NCBI GenBank assembly: GCA_049325575.1
Contig: JBMOLK010000326.1
Coordinates: forward strand, 1-30,816
Length of the DNA stretch: 30,816 nucleotides
Origin: JBMOLK01 sp049325575
GTDB lineage: Bacteria; Bacillota; Clostridia; Acetivibrionales; Acetivibrionaceae
Reading direction: 5' to 3'
Shown in pieces: positions 1 to 8,825 of the stretch; the first letter of the stretch is position 1; each line of letters starts with the position of its first letter. Under the pieces are notes generated by a model. It was not told where the DNA came from and did not search any database. It was given only the letters and a program-made list of their open reading frames with translations. Both the position numbers and the translations under genes were made by a program.

Positions 1-2829
1 TGTAGGCATACTTTCTACTAATGACCATGTATCCGTTAAAGGATCATACTCCTCAACTATTCCAAGACTTCCCAAAACAGGGTTCACACCTCCCATGACG
101 TAAATCTTTCCGTTTACAACGGCTGCGGATGGCGCCATTCTAGGTATCATCATGCTGGATTTTTGAGTCCAGACATCCCTTACAGGGTCATATTCTTCAA
201 CGGTATTTAAGATATACCCGCCGGTATTATCAAATCTTAAGCCACCAATAGCATAAATTTTTCCGTTTACAACGGCTGCTGTTAGGCATGACCTGGATGT
301 GGGCATACTTGCCTTTGGTATACAAGACCTTGTAACCGGATCAAACACATCTAAATTATTCAAGTAGTCGTATTCATTTTCACCGCCAATTACGTAAATC
401 CTGTCGTTTAACACAGCAGTAGCCATGCTTGCCCTGCCTGAAGATAAAGTGCTTAAATGATTCCAGGATTGTGAGCCTGGATGATATTCATATATCTCGG
501 GTTTATAAATAAGATTGTCATATATATCGGGACCAAATCCGCCAACAGCATATAACTTGCCATTTAAGGAAGCTAAAGACCCTCCCGCACTTTGAGTAGA
601 GAGCCCTGGAGAAGCTGACCATATATCGGAAACAGGGTTATACTTTTCTACTGTATTTATAATGCTTCCACTTGACAGCATGCCTCCAGCCACATATATT
701 TCTCCATTTAGCTCAGTTACTCCCATACCAAAGCGTGTGGTAGGCATATTTGTTTTACTGCTCCATCTTCCTCCCTCTTTCGATGGATAAAGATGCTCTT
801 TGGGAACTATTTCTTTTTGCTGCGTTTGGCTGCTCCACCAAAGCTGTGCTTTTGAGACACCCAAACTCTCATAGTATTCCATTCTGATGTTGTATTTGTG
901 ATTTGCATTAAGACTGATCGTTCCTGCCGACTCTGTGATACCCTTGTCTCTCCAATCATCTATAATAAGCTGCCCATCAATCCAGAGCCTTATTCCGTCT
1001 CCTGCATTGGCATAGAAGGTATATTCTTCAGTATACTTTGGCTCTACATACCCTGTCCATCTGACGGAGAAAGTGTCATTCTCCATATATTCACCCGGTG
1101 CTCCAGCATTCCAGTCGAAATTCACCGTTTCATCAATCCAGGCCCCGTAGTAGCCCGAAAAATTCATGTTATCATAATACTCTCCCAAAAGACCGGTCCC
1201 CATGCCCGGTTCAAGTGTTGATCCAATTACTGCCTCACTCCACGTAGGCTGCGGGCCTTCAATTTTCGATCTTACCCTGAACATATGTATTGATCCGGGA
1301 GTTAATTCCTCATGGATGTAGTAAGTTGCCTCTGTTACTGTCTTAGTTACCTCGCGGTCTATCTCCACCTCATAGCTGTTGACACCTTCGATGCTGTCCC
1401 ATGATAAGGTTATGCTGTTATCTGTAACTGAAGTATCTAATCCTGAAGGTATATAGCCTGACATTACAGCTATCCTCTTATTGGTATTGTCAAAAGCAGC
1501 ACCTGCATCCAATAATCCCTTAACCTTGTCCTTTAACGATTTGACTTCAACTACATTCTCTTTTAACCTGTTTAAGATTTGAGTGTTTGACGCCTGTGAA
1601 TAATAGCTTTTAAGAAGTGCACACACACCTGCTACAAAAGGCGCAGACATGGATGTCCCATCCATGTAACCATAACTGTTGTCCGGCAATGTACTCAATA
1701 TATCTACCCCTGGAGCTGCTACATCAACATCACTTCCATAGTTTGAGAACTCTGCCAGGCTCCCTCTGCTGTCTACTGCGGCAACGGAAATTACATTGGG
1801 AAGGTCAAAACCTGCCGGATACGCCCTTGTATAATTAATGTCACAGGTGTCATTTCCAACAGCACAAACAAAAATAATGTCTGATCTTCTCATCCTGTCG
1901 TATAAAGCCGGGTTGTTATGGTAACTTCCCCAGCTGCAGTTGATTATTTTTACGCCAAGGCTTTCAGCATAATCAATTGCGGCAATAGCTTTATCCGTAT
2001 CAAGGCCCTCATTTTCGTCACCGATTTTGAGGGGAAGTATTTTAACATTTGGAGCAACCCCTACAACTCCCTGTCCATTGGATGCAGCAGATATGATCCC
2101 TGCCACATGAGTTCCATGTGCATCCCACACGGCTGAATCAAATACCGTGTTATCATTAGAGTAAAAATCCCATCCTGCTATGTCGTCTATATAACCGTTG
2201 CCGTCATCATCAATACCATTATTGGCTGTTTCACGGATATTGCGGTATATGTTAGCCGATAGATCCGGGTGATTAATATCTATCCCAGTGTCAATAACCC
2301 CCACAATAACGTCACTACTTCCCATGGTCAAGTCCCAGGCAGGTAAAACATTTATATCCATGCCATATTCATTGTAAATCCTAGCTAAATTGAAAAGACC
2401 CCACTGCCCTCTAAATTCAGGATCATTGGGAATTGAAAAAAGCTGTAATTTATAGTTTGGCTGTACGTACTCTACTCCGGAATTGTTTTTAAATTCCTCT
2501 ATGACCTCATCAATATTATCGTCCTTTCCTATCTCCAATACCTCAATTTGGTGTTTTCTAAGCCTGTTTTTCAGTTTAAAAGAAGAAATGGAAAGCTTCT
2601 TCTGAATTGAACTTTTTATGTACTCACCCTTTTCTTCATCCTTATACTTTACTATTATCTCCTTATTTTCTGTCTCACTCCACTTCTTATGCTTCTCTTC
2701 ATAAAAATGTTTGTAACCTGCTGTCTCTCCCTTGCTGTCGGCAAACGCAGTAACCCCCGATGCAAAAATACTGGTCAGGCAAAATACACCGGCAATAATC
2801 CTTGTAGTTATTCTCTTTAGACTTCTCAT
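1..2829 (-). CDS. Secreted subtilisin-like serine protease (S8) with FnIII, PA14 and Kelch domains, C-terminus beyond window
   Basis: A single open frame of 943 codons starts at ATG 2829 behind an AAAGGGGTG ribosome site and runs off the window edge with no stop. A hydrophobic signal peptide covers about residues 1-30. The subtilase triad is visible: Asp180 (VIDTG), His238 (HGTHVAG) and Ser393 (GTSMSAP), with oxyanion Asn326 (AVGND). A propeptide inhibitor-like segment (about 40-130) precedes the catalytic domain. A fibronectin-III-like module follows at about 455-540, then a PA14 domain at about 546-680 (starts GLLGEYYD, contains DGIRLWIDG), then at least five Kelch units with GG doublets to the edge. 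PA14 and Kelch modules usually bind glycans or proteins, so a secreted or wall-associated protease acting on extracellular polymers is likely. The substrate is unknown. The gene is transcribed away from its plus-strand neighbour. The full length, and whether there is a dockerin, SLH domain or other anchor at the C-terminus, cannot be seen. Confidence 0.93.
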   Translation of the reverse strand, partial: MRSLKRITTRIIAGVFCLTSIFASGVTAFADSKGETAGYKHFYEEKHKKWSETENKEIIVKYKDEEKGEYIKSSIQKKLSISSFKLKNRLRKHQIEVLEIGKDDNIDEVIEEFKNNSGVEYVQPNYKLQLFSIPNDPEFRGQWGLFNLARIYNEYGMDINVLPAWDLTMGSSDVIVGVIDTGIDINHPDLSANIYRNIRETANNGIDDDGNGYIDDIAGWDFYSNDNTVFDSAVWDAHGTHVAGIISAASNGQGVVGVAPNVKILPLKIGDENEGLDTDKAIAAIDYAESLGVKIINCSWGSYHNNPALYDRMRRSDIIFVCAVGNDTCDINYTRAYPAGFDLPNVISVAAVDSRGSLAEFSNYGSDVDVAAPGVDILSTLPDNSYGYMDGTSMSAPFVAGVCALLKSYYSQASNTQILNRLKENVVEVKSLKDKVKGLLDAGAAFDNTNKRIAVMSGYIPSGLDTSVTDNSITLSWDSIEGVNSYEVEIDREVTKTVTEATYYIHEELTPGSIHMFRVRSKIEGPQPTWSEAVIGSTLEPGMGTGLLGEYYDNMNFSGYYGAWIDETVNFDWNAGAPGEYMENDTFSVRWTGYVEPKYTEEYTFYANAGDGIRLWIDGQLIIDDWRDKGITESAGTISLNANHKYNIRMEYYESLGVSKAQLWWSSQTQQKEIVPKEHLYPSKEGGRWSSKTNMPTTRFGMGVTELNGEIYVAGGMLSSGSIINTVEKYNPVSDIWSASPGLSTQSAGGSLASLNGKLYAVGGFGPDIYDNLIYKPEIYEYHPGSQSWNHLSTLSSGRASMATAVLNDRIYVIGGENEYDYLNNLDVFDPVTRSCIPKASMPTSRSCLTAAVVNGKIYAIGGLRFDNTGGYILNTVEEYDPVRDVWTQKSSMMIPRMAPSAAVVNGKIYVMGGVNPVLGSLGIVEEYDPLTDTWSLVESMPT

Positions 2830-3154
2830 GTTACACCCCTTTACTAAAATCAAATTAAATATTTAAACTCTTACTGAGCCTAAATTCCATATTTCTTATC
2901 TACTTTCTTTGCAATATCATATGTATTTCCATAAAAAACTAAAACAGGCTATTTTATTATACCATGATTGTCTAAAAAATCCAGTTTAGCATATTAATTT
3001 TTTTGCTTTTTTTATATTAAATTTGAGCTTTTCAAACAGAAATCAAAGATTTTTTATATCTTAGAAACAAATTCTAAATAAGGCATTTATCTTCGTACCT
3101 TTTTTATTATAAAAAAACGATACAATGAAAATAATAATAACGGAGGGATTTTAA
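2830..3154. other. Divergent intergenic region, very AT-rich
   Basis: This 325-bp gap separates the S8 protease (minus) from the 56-aa gene (plus). It holds the extended -10 site for the protease and several A/T runs. For the plus-strand gene the best -10-like hexamer is TACAAT at 3121-3126, close to the ribosome site GGAGGG at 3142-3147, but no matching -35 was found. I see no RNA gene or repeat here. Confidence 0.6.
2956..2964 (-). promoter_or_regulatory. Extended -10 promoter for the S8 protease
   Basis: On the minus strand, TGG-TATAAT gives a perfect -10 with the TGn extension. It lies about 127 nt upstream of the protease ATG. No good -35 hexamer is seen 16-18 bp upstream, which is tolerated for extended -10 promoters. 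The 5' leader would be about 120 nt. Confidence 0.5.
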
Positions 3155-3325
3155 ATGAATCAGGTAAGACATTACAGGAAATATCCAAGAACCCAAGTAA
3201 AACAGGATACACATGATGAAGAGTGGACAATTAACTTAAGTGCAGTAGCAGCTGCCGGAATACTGGCATTTACATTTGCTAAAGGTATGTTTTGGGGATA
3301 TATGCTAAAAAAGAGATTCAGATAA
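3155..3325 (+). CDS. Small hypothetical protein, 56 aa, one possible membrane helix
   Basis: ATG 3155 follows a strong ribosome site (CGGAGGG, 7 nt spacing) and the frame closes at TAA 3325, where a rho-independent terminator begins. The product starts with a basic, polar stretch (MNQVRHYRKYPRTQ). An acidic patch (DTHDEEW) follows, then an Ala/Leu/Phe-rich segment at about residues 28-48 that could span or sit on the membrane. The tail is basic (KKRFR). I do not recognise the family. It is the only credible plus-strand gene here and stands alone between two convergent or divergent neighbours, so it is probably its own transcription unit. The ribosome site, the exact terminator and the amphipathic layout argue for a real gene. 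Confidence 0.72.
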   Translation: MNQVRHYRKYPRTQVKQDTHDEEWTINLSAVAAAGILAFTFAKGMFWGYMLKKRFR

Positions 3326-3357
3326 CAGGGAGGGTGTTTAGTCCTCCTTGTTTTTTT
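3325..3357 (+). terminator. Rho-independent terminator of the 56-aa gene
   Basis: Arms ACAGGGAGG and CCTCCTTGT form a 9-bp stem with one G-U pair. The loop is 9 nt, and the stem runs straight into seven T residues (3351-3357), the first of which closes the stem. It starts at the last base of the stop codon. Confidence 0.88.
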
Positions 3358-3395
3358 AGGACAAAAAATTATACCTAAGTATCAAGTCTTATTTA

Positions 3396-4304
3396 TTAAT
3401 TTAAATATTCTATTCTCGGTTTTATATCAAGCCTATCAAGTATTAGATAGTATTCTTCTTCAGTCAAATAACTGGGATCTTTACCTGATATACTAACCAG
3501 AATTGCCTCTATCACGTTGGTTCCAAAGGATCTTCCATCCAAATCAGGTGTAGTGGTTACAAGTATACTCACTCCCCTTTTGCCCAGCATTTCAACATCA
3601 GAAGAAGTTACAGTATTTGTAATTATTACTTTGCCTTTCATGTTTTGCGGCATATACTTCTTTATATAGTGAAAGTCACCTGCAATAATATCTGCATTAT
3701 TGTAGTATTTTGAAAACCTTTCATGATTTATTTTACTTTGCTTATCTCCGGTAGGGTAGAGAACTTTAAAAGGTATTCTGGATATAACCGGCATTGCAGT
3801 TCTTAGAATTAATCTGAACATATCAATGTTCTTAATAGGTAATGGAATGCCAAGGGCAAAGATAAAATCTCCTAAAACAACATCACACTTACTGTTTATG
3901 AGTGCCTGCGCCATTTTAAACCTGTCGGCAGCACAGGTTATCAGAGCTTTCCTGCCCTTTAAATCAATTATATTATTATCCTTCAAATAGTTTATAACCT
4001 TGTACTCAAGCGTATTTTTTATACCTGTCCCATCAACCAATGGGGTATTTTTGGCTGCCTCCTTAATTGGTATCGCGTCTTTTATTACATACCTCCTACC
4101 TTCAAGCGCCGTAAGGTATATATCTATTCCGCCCATTCCAAATGCATCGACTTTACCGTCCAGGTCTCTTATAATCCGGATTGCTTTATTTATGTCCCCG
4201 TCTGTTCCAATTCTTTGTATATGATACTTTTCGCCCAGAATCTCCGTTTCAACCGACTTATCTCTGGAAGAAGCACCTATACTTACACTGACAATCTTCT
4301 TCAT
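3396..4304 (-). CDS. Protein of the clostridial 'quinate 5-dehydrogenase' group; function uncertain
   Basis: The 302-aa product (MKKIVSVSIGASSRDKSVE) resembles clostridial proteins that pipelines label quinate or shikimate 5-dehydrogenase. I cannot see the classical shikimate-dehydrogenase substrate motifs. What is visible is a glycine-rich stretch FGMGGIDIYL at about residues 55-64, a second alpha/beta half, and conserved-looking DGTGIKNTLE and TTPDLDGRSFGTN segments. The activity is therefore inferred from family naming only. I prefer ATG 4304. An in-frame TTG at 4313, 4 nt after GGAG, would add three residues, while ATG 4304 is 13 nt after GGAG, so the start is not settled. The gene lies 80-90 bp downstream of the CNNM/CBS gene on the same strand and may share its transcript. 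No clear terminator follows. Confidence 0.75.
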   Translation of the reverse strand: MKKIVSVSIGASSRDKSVETEILGEKYHIQRIGTDGDINKAIRIIRDLDGKVDAFGMGGIDIYLTALEGRRYVIKDAIPIKEAAKNTPLVDGTGIKNTLEYKVINYLKDNNIIDLKGRKALITCAADRFKMAQALINSKCDVVLGDFIFALGIPLPIKNIDMFRLILRTAMPVISRIPFKVLYPTGDKQSKINHERFSKYYNNADIIAGDFHYIKKYMPQNMKGKVIITNTVTSSDVEMLGKRGVSILVTTTPDLDGRSFGTNVIEAILVSISGKDPSYLTEEEYYLILDRLDIKPRIEYLN

Positions 4305-4393
4305 ACTAAACAAATCACTCCATTGACATGTCCTAAATCTATATAATATTATTAATATTCCTGATATTGATGTAATATTTATAAAAAGCAGTT

Positions 4394-5701
4394 TTACGAT
4401 TTACATACCTTAACCCGTGAGATTCTCTTCTCGTCCACCTTCTCTACTTTGAAAACTACGGTATCCAGTTCGATCACCGGTTTTTCTTCCTCTTCGGGTA
4501 TTCTGCCCAAATAACCCGTTAAAAATCCCCCTAGAGTTCCGTATTCTTCAACAGGTAATTCAACATTCAAAACTTCCTTAACACTATCAAGGCTGGTTCT
4601 GCCATCGATAATATAAGTATTTTCATCAACCTTCTGAATTTCAACCTCATCCTCATCGTGTTCATCAAAAATATTCCCAACAATTTCTTCCACCAGATCT
4701 TCCAAGGTAACAATTCCTGCCGTACCCCCATACTCGTCAATAGCAACAGCCATGTGAACCTTGGACTTTTGAAGCTCCCTGAAAAGATCATTAGTTTTTT
4801 TGGATTGAGGCACAAAGTAAGGCTTTCGAAGTATCTTCCTAAGTTCAAAGCTTTCCTGTTCTTCATCGCTGACTATGTAATGTATCAAGTCCTTAACATG
4901 CAGTATACCAACTATATTATCTATAGTTTCATCATACACAGGAATTCTTGTAAACTTTTCATTATTAATTAGAGCTAAAACTCCACTTAAACTGCTGTCT
5001 ACCGGGACACCTACAATATGTGTCCTGTGTGTCATTATTTCGGAGACTACAGTATCATTAAATTCAAAGATATTATCTATCATTTCTTTTTCTGCTCTTA
5101 GTATAACTCCCTTTTCCTCACCGACATCCACCATCATCCTTATTTCCTCCTCGGTTATTAGCTCCTCGTCAGCATGAGGATTTCCTCCAAATAGTTTTAT
5201 AAAAAAGTTAGTAGAAAAAGTAAGGAGATTTACAAAAGGAGTTGTTAATTTTGATAAAAATTTCAAGGGGCCTGCAGTAATTCTTGAAACTCTCTCCGGT
5301 TTTTGCATGGCAACCCTTTTGGGGATCAGCTCTCCAAAAACCAAAGTTATATATGACAGCACAACAGTAATAACTATAATGCTCACAAACTTCACCAGAG
5401 CAGGTGATACGGGAACATTGGCAAAAGCACCGGCTATCCTTTCGGCAAAGCTTTCGGCTGCAACAGCACTGGCTAAAAGACCGGACAATGTAATACCCAC
5501 CTGTATTGTCGCAAGAAATCTGCTTGGCTCTTTTATCAGGCTTTGAAGTATTATTGCTTTTTTGTCTCCTTCCTGGGCCAACTTCTCAATTTTCTTATCA
5601 TTTAAGGAGATAATGGCTATCTCTGATGCTGCAAAAAATCCATTTAATCCCACAAGAAAAAAAAGTATGAATATTTGAATTATTAGTCCGCCATCAAACA
5701 T
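4394..5701 (-). CDS. CNNM/CBS-domain membrane protein (HlyC/CorC-type, putative cation transporter)
   Basis: This 435-aa protein has the standard layout of the family once called hemolysin C-like. A DUF21/CNNM membrane domain covers about residues 1-200 with hydrophobic segments near 5-25, 60-85, 100-125 and 145-170. A CBS pair follows at about 215-340 (EIMTHRTHIVGVP, RIPVYDE, AIDEYGGTAGIVTLEDL). A CorC/HlyC domain lies at about 350-430 (EEYGTLGGFLTG). Family members act in Mg2+/Co2+ or Na+ handling, with the CBS pair sensing nucleotides. Hemolytic activity is not implied. The start is ATG 5701 with AAGGAGA about 10 nt upstream. It lies 175 bp beyond ribF with a possible promoter in between, so it probably opens a separate transcription unit with the gene that follows. 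Confidence 0.92.
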   Translation of the reverse strand: MFDGGLIIQIFILFFLVGLNGFFAASEIAIISLNDKKIEKLAQEGDKKAIILQSLIKEPSRFLATIQVGITLSGLLASAVAAESFAERIAGAFANVPVSPALVKFVSIIVITVVLSYITLVFGELIPKRVAMQKPERVSRITAGPLKFLSKLTTPFVNLLTFSTNFFIKLFGGNPHADEELITEEEIRMMVDVGEEKGVILRAEKEMIDNIFEFNDTVVSEIMTHRTHIVGVPVDSSLSGVLALINNEKFTRIPVYDETIDNIVGILHVKDLIHYIVSDEEQESFELRKILRKPYFVPQSKKTNDLFRELQKSKVHMAVAIDEYGGTAGIVTLEDLVEEIVGNIFDEHDEDEVEIQKVDENTYIIDGRTSLDSVKEVLNVELPVEEYGTLGGFLTGYLGRIPEEEEKPVIELDTVVFKVEKVDEKRISRVKVCKS

Positions 5702-5757
5702 TACCGTTGTCTCTCCTTCTTGTCCTAATCAAGTGAATCTTGACTCATCTTTACAAA

Positions 5758-5785
5758 TTTATAAACCAGTGCTTTTAATCAACAA
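5758..5785 (-). promoter_or_regulatory. Possible sigma-A promoter for the CNNM/CBS gene
   Basis: The minus strand reads TTGTTG, a 16-bp spacer, then TATAAA. It ends 57 bp before the ATG. The match is moderate in an AT-rich gap, so this is tentative. Confidence 0.35.
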
Positions 5786-5809
5786 TTTTCCAGCCGTCCA
5801 CAGTATTAA

Positions 5810-5830
5810 AAATGCACTTCATATGCATTT
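5810..5830. repeat. Short inverted repeat (7-bp arms)
   Basis: AAATGCA, 7 nt, TGCATTT. It lies between ribF and the CNNM/CBS gene, 10 bp from the 29-bp dispersed repeat. It could be an operator or a weak hairpin. No T-run follows on either strand. Confidence 0.45.
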
Positions 5831-5840
5831 GCCTCCGGTG

Positions 5841-5869
5841 CTCCAGAAAAGAATTACGTTACGATGTAC
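5841..5869 (+). repeat. Dispersed 29-bp intergenic repeat, copy 1
   Basis: The core AAGAATTACGTTACGA and its flanks match the reverse complement of 8826-8854 at 27 of 29 positions (differences at repeat positions 4 and 25). It sits 8 bp beyond the ribF stop codon. The two copies bracket nrnA-truB-ribF in inverted orientation. Confidence 0.85.
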
Positions 5870-5876
5870 AAAATAT

Positions 5877-6809
5877 CTATCTAAGTTTAAAGTATTCTCT
5901 TGCTTTTAAAACATCCTTTTCCATTTGTATAATAAGCTCATTAACACTATCAAATTTCTCTTCTTCTCTTATTTTAAAAATGAAAAAAACTTCTATACTG
6001 CTGCCATAAATATCTTCTTCAAAGTCTAGTATATGAGTTTCAACACTAATATTCTTACAATCTGTAAAAGTAGGATTATTCCCTATATTTGTCAAACTGT
6101 TGTATAGTCTTCCTCCAATAAGTGTTTTTGAAATATATACTCCTCTGTCAGGTAAAACAAGATAACTTTCCGGATAAATATTGGCTGTTGGAAACCCCAA
6201 TGTATTTCCCACTCTTCTCCCTTTTTCAACCTTCCCGGTTATTGAATAATGTCTTCCCAGAAGATTGAATACCTTATCCATATCACCCTTTGCAATATAT
6301 TTTCTAATAAGTGTACTGCTTACCACATCATTACCCGACTTTATTGGGGGTATTATTACCACCCTGAAATTGTGCTCTTTTCCAAGCTCGGTCAGAAGGC
6401 TTACATCTCCCTGACCTTTATAGCCAAATCTGTAATCCACTCCTGCCACAGCAAGTTTCATATTAAGTCTTTTTACAAGAATATCTTCCACAAAAACTTC
6501 CGGTTTTATTCTTGAATAAGTCTCATCAAATTCGTCAAAATACAAGTAATCAAGCCTGGTCTGACCAAGCAACTCCACTTTTTTATTCACTGTAGTAATT
6601 AAGGGGGTAAATAGTTTTTTTCTGATGATGTTTTCCGGGTGCTTGGAAAATGTATAAACTATCGAATCCAGATAGTCCAGAGTTGATTCACTTATGAGAG
6701 TATTAATTAACGCCATATGTCCTATATGTAAGCCGTCAAAGTTTCCCAAGCCTACCCCTGTAGGCTTATTAAATCTATTATTTTCCTGCCATCCATATAT
6801 TACTTTCAT
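5877..6809 (-). CDS. ribF: Bifunctional riboflavin kinase / FAD synthetase
   Basis: It makes FMN from riboflavin and then FAD from FMN, in the cytoplasm. The 310-aa product has the N-terminal nucleotidyltransferase motif GNFDGLHIGH at residues 22-31. It also has STLIRKYI at about 165-172, and a C-terminal riboflavin kinase domain from about 185 with the signature GNTLGFPTAN (201-210). Length is normal for the family. ATG 6809 is chosen because AAGGG lies 6 nt upstream and the protein then begins MKVIYGW, as relatives do. A start nine codons further up lacks a good ribosome site. It follows truB by 78 bp and closes the translation operon, an arrangement common in Firmicutes. Confidence 0.96.
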   Translation of the reverse strand: MKVIYGWQENNRFNKPTGVGLGNFDGLHIGHMALINTLISESTLDYLDSIVYTFSKHPENIIRKKLFTPLITTVNKKVELLGQTRLDYLYFDEFDETYSRIKPEVFVEDILVKRLNMKLAVAGVDYRFGYKGQGDVSLLTELGKEHNFRVVIIPPIKSGNDVVSSTLIRKYIAKGDMDKVFNLLGRHYSITGKVEKGRRVGNTLGFPTANIYPESYLVLPDRGVYISKTLIGGRLYNSLTNIGNNPTFTDCKNISVETHILDFEEDIYGSSIEVFFIFKIREEEKFDSVNELIIQMEKDVLKAREYFKLR

Positions 6810-6887
6810 ACGTTTCCCTTTTATATCGTTTGTCATATCTTGTTTATCTACTTTTACAGTTCGATCTCTTTAATAAAACCTGGCTGA

Positions 6888-7778
6888 TTATATAAAAAAT
6901 TTTTTAACCTTAAGAGACAGACCCTTGTTAGCATTTAAAACAATTTCCCCAAGGGCTAAAAATTCACCCGTCTCACTATAGACCCTTATCTTCTCTGGCC
7001 TATTAAAAAGCTTATTATTTAAATCAATAAACATGCCATTCATAAACCTTTTCTTATCCATTCCGCTTAGTACTATCTCTTTATAATTATTAAAAACCTC
7101 GTCAACACCCATAATCTTTTGAGTCAAGCTTCTATCCTGCGCCAATAATTTTATTTCTTCCAGGGTTAATGTGCTATCAAGGCCAAATGTACCTGCTTTC
7201 ATCCTTACAAGGAATGACATGTGCCCGCCACACCCCAGCATATCTCCTATATCCGAACATAAAGTTCTTATATATGTTCCCTTAGAGCAGCCTACATCAA
7301 AAACTACCCTGCTGCCCTTTATATCAACAATATCTATATAATATATTTCAACCTCTCTAGGATTGCGTTCAATTTCAATTCCGCTTCTGGCAATTTCATA
7401 GAGCTTTTGCCCATTAACTTTTATGGCAGAATACATGGGTGGAATTTGATTGTATTTACCCACAAATGCTTTAACAGCATTAAGAATTTCATCGCGTGAA
7501 GCATTAACTTCACTCTTTCTTACAACATTTCCCGTAGCATCCTGGGTATCGGTTGAAACACCCAGAGTTAGCTCTGCCCTATATACTTTGTCTTTGTCAA
7601 TCAAGTATTCAATTGCCTTTGTAGCTTTACCCACACATATAGGTAATACCCCTACAGCAGCCGGGTCTAAAGTTCCAGTATGTCCTATCTTCTTTATTTT
7701 CAATATGCTTCTTAAATAGCCTACCACATCAAATGAAGTCATCCCCGCCGGCTTTAACACATTAAGTATTCCATCCAT
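6888..7778 (-). CDS. truB: tRNA pseudouridine-55 synthase
   Basis: It isomerises U55 in the T-loop of most tRNAs. The 296-aa product carries the TruB start motif (LNVLKPAGMTS) and the catalytic segment GHTGTLDPAAVGVLP with Asp38 as the nucleophile. Further on are the YSAIKVNGQKLYE region and the CSKGTYIRTL region. The C-terminus is somewhat divergent, as is usual. The ATG lies 2 nt after the nrnA stop, with AAGGAAG inside the end of nrnA, which suggests translational coupling. Confidence 0.97.
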   Translation of the reverse strand: MDGILNVLKPAGMTSFDVVGYLRSILKIKKIGHTGTLDPAAVGVLPICVGKATKAIEYLIDKDKVYRAELTLGVSTDTQDATGNVVRKSEVNASRDEILNAVKAFVGKYNQIPPMYSAIKVNGQKLYEIARSGIEIERNPREVEIYYIDIVDIKGSRVVFDVGCSKGTYIRTLCSDIGDMLGCGGHMSFLVRMKAGTFGLDSTLTLEEIKLLAQDRSLTQKIMGVDEVFNNYKEIVLSGMDKKRFMNGMFIDLNNKLFNRPEKIRVYSETGEFLALGEIVLNANKGLSLKVKKFFI

Positions 7779-7780
7779 AT

Positions 7781-8737
7781 TTATAAGACTTCCTTAATCT
7801 CCTTTAAAAGCATTTCCCTTATCTCGTTTATATCACCTTTAATCGTACAGCCTGCTGCTCTTTTATGCCCGCCCCCTGAATGTCTGTTTGCAATAGCCGA
7901 TACATCAACATAGTTCTTTGACCTGAAATTAATCTTAAATTCTTCTCTATCCCTCTGTCTGATAAGAATTGCAACCTCTACACCGCTGATATTTCTACCA
8001 ATATTCACCAGTCCGTCACAATCCTCTTCCCTTGCACCAGCATTTTTAATCATGTCATCTGTAACATTGATAAAAGCAACTTTACCGTTTTCCAGTATCT
8101 TAAGGCTGTCAACAGCCACACCCATAAGCTTTACTTTAGATAGAGATGTAGTTTCAAATACCAGCTGGGAAATATCTGCAACATCTACGCCGTTATTTAT
8201 AAGGTCTGCAGTTATCTGATGTGTAACCGAAGTAGTGTTACTGTATCTGAATCCCCCGGTATCTGTTGCTATTGCCACGTAAAGACATGTGGCGATAGAT
8301 TTATCAAGCTCAAGTCCCATCATCTTAATAAGCTGGTATATCATCTCACCTACAGCAGATGAACCTGTCTTAACAAGATTGAATTTTGCAAACTCCGTAT
8401 TTGTTGTGTGGTGGTCCATATTCACTGTAGTATCAGCATCATTAAATATTTCAACTCTTTTTCCGAGCCGTTCCATATCACCTGTATCCAACGTGATTAC
8501 AAGGTCATATTTTTGGGGTTTTATGTCATAAACCCTTACATATTCCTTACCCGGTAAAAAACCATACCCTAAGGGAATCTCTTCTTCAATATAAACTGTT
8601 GGCTCCTTGCTTAGTTTTTTAAGCGCCAAAGCAAGTGCCAGACTTGAACCTAATGCATCTCCGTCAACTGAAACATGAGGCAGTATAGCTATTCTATCCA
8701 CATCATTTATGGCGGAAATAATACTGTTCTCAATCAT
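7781..8737 (-). CDS. nrnA: DHH/DHHA1 phosphoesterase, NrnA-like oligoribonuclease / pAp phosphatase
   Basis: The 318-aa product has DHH motifs HVSVDGDALGSS (His21, Asp25, Asp27), LDTGD (about Asp84) and DHH at 108-110. The C-terminal DHHA1 motif SGGGHKRAAGC completes the family signature. NrnA homologues degrade short RNA oligonucleotides and dephosphorylate pAp. Some relatives cleave cyclic-dinucleotide products, which sequence alone cannot exclude. The start is set at ATG 8737 (MIENSI), preceded by AGAGG with 7 nt spacing. An in-frame ATG at 8761 adds eight residues and has no ribosome site. Its position between rbfA and truB is typical. Confidence 0.93.
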   Translation of the reverse strand: MIENSIISAINDVDRIAILPHVSVDGDALGSSLALALALKKLSKEPTVYIEEEIPLGYGFLPGKEYVRVYDIKPQKYDLVITLDTGDMERLGKRVEIFNDADTTVNMDHHTTNTEFAKFNLVKTGSSAVGEMIYQLIKMMGLELDKSIATCLYVAIATDTGGFRYSNTTSVTHQITADLINNGVDVADISQLVFETTSLSKVKLMGVAVDSLKILENGKVAFINVTDDMIKNAGAREEDCDGLVNIGRNISGVEVAILIRQRDREEFKINFRSKNYVDVSAIANRHSGGGHKRAAGCTIKGDINEIREMLLKEIKEVL

Positions 8738-8779
8738 CTTAAAACCTCTCATTACCAGCATTTATTAATATAAAACCAC

Positions 8780-8822
8780 TATTCTGTAAATTACGCAGGT
8801 TTATTATGCAATTTACAGAATA
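8780..8822. repeat. Perfect 13-bp-arm palindrome upstream of nrnA
   Basis: Arms TATTCTGTAAATT and AATTTACAGAATA flank a 17-nt loop. The loop also holds GCA...TGC, which can extend pairing past a 2-nt bulge. It lies 43 bp before the nrnA start and 4 bp from the 29-bp repeat. It could be an RNA hairpin, a large operator, or the end of a small mobile element. Confidence 0.75.
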
Positions 8823-8825
8823 CCA

